6,343 nucleotides of DNA from Gammaproteobacteria bacterium (GTDB taxonomy: Bacteria; Pseudomonadota; Gammaproteobacteria; Methylococcales; UBA2780), in assembly GCA_003646305.1 (NCBI GenBank), contig QNFJ01000129.1, forward strand, positions 1-6,343. The letters run 5' to 3'. This document shows, one piece after another, positions 6,199 to 6,343 of this stretch. The position numbers and the translations under genes were made by a program. Under the pieces are notes generated by a model. It had not been told where the DNA came from. It did no database searches and was given only the letters and a program-made list of their open reading frames with translations. Every line of letters begins with the position of its first letter. Position 1 is the stretch's first letter.

Positions 6199-6343
6199 AT
6201 TGGTATTAATTATTGCACCGATTATGTTGGCGGCAGGTTTAGGCGCCGGCTATTGGTTAGCCGATTCAAAACAGGCTGATACACAGATGACAGCGGTTAC
6301 TGAAGCAAAGAAAATATTGTTTTACCGCAGCCCGATGAATCCC
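6191..6343 (+). CDS. cusB: CusB-type RND periplasmic adaptor (first 51 residues, cut by window edge)
   Basis: An ATG at 6191 opens a frame that runs to the window end. It starts inside the stop region of the outer-membrane gene (8-base overlap, 6191-6198), and AAGGAAG at 6178-6184 gives a good ribosome binding site 6 bases upstream. Residues 4-24 form a hydrophobic signal anchor or signal peptide (LVLIIAPIMLAAGLGAGYWL). Residues 45-51 read YRSPMNP, the beginning of the small heavy-metal-binding domain found at the N-terminus of CusB-type adaptors; the rest of the domain and the adaptor core lie outside the window. This motif points to copper/silver export, with a CusA-type pump gene expected next. 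The family call is good, but it rests on a short fragment. Confidence 0.8.
   Translation, partial: MNKLVLIIAPIMLAAGLGAGYWLADSKQADTQMTAVTEAKKILFYRSPMNP

Overview
The window suggests a moderately AT-rich gammaproteobacterium, judged from the style of the metal-efflux proteins and the promoter-like, AT-rich intergenic DNA; the genus cannot be fixed from this sequence. It is a heavy-metal resistance locus in which two tripartite RND (HME-RND) efflux systems stand head to head, each reading outward from a shared intergenic region of about 200 bases (4208-4411). No transposase, integrase, tRNA, rRNA or CRISPR array is visible, and neither is a regulator gene.

Leftward operon (minus strand, in transcription order): a 102-residue secreted His-rich protein (4207-3899); a TolC/CzcC-type outer-membrane factor (3816-2572); a CzcB-type periplasmic adaptor (2534-1422); and the N-terminal 470 residues of a CzcA/CusA-family RND pump (1412 to beyond base 1). 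Spacing is short (82, 37 and 9 bases) and the last three genes have good ribosome binding sites, so they should form one transcript. The adaptor and outer-membrane protein look CzcB/CzcC-like. The pump's transmembrane-helix-4 motif looks CusA-like, so the exported metal cannot be named safely.

Rightward operon (plus strand): a 118-residue secreted protein with a His triplet and a Cys/His cluster (4412-4768); a second TolC-family outer-membrane factor (4918-6198); and the first 51 residues of a CusB-type adaptor (6191 to beyond 6343), recognised by the start of the Y-x-x-P-M-N-P metal-binding domain. This operon is probably of the copper/silver (Cus) type, with its pump gene expected just beyond the window.

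In each system the inner-membrane RND protein would take up periplasmic or cytosolic metal and drive it with the proton gradient through the adaptor and outer-membrane channel out of the cell. The small His/Cys-rich proteins at the head of each operon resemble the CzcI/DUF2946-like proteins of czc loci and may bind metal in the periplasm or modulate the response.

The most notable non-coding signal is a near-perfect 18-base inverted repeat with a 7-base loop (4293-4335) in the divergent promoter region, next to a perfect TATAAT and several CTTAAT half-sites. It is a candidate shared operator for the two pumps.
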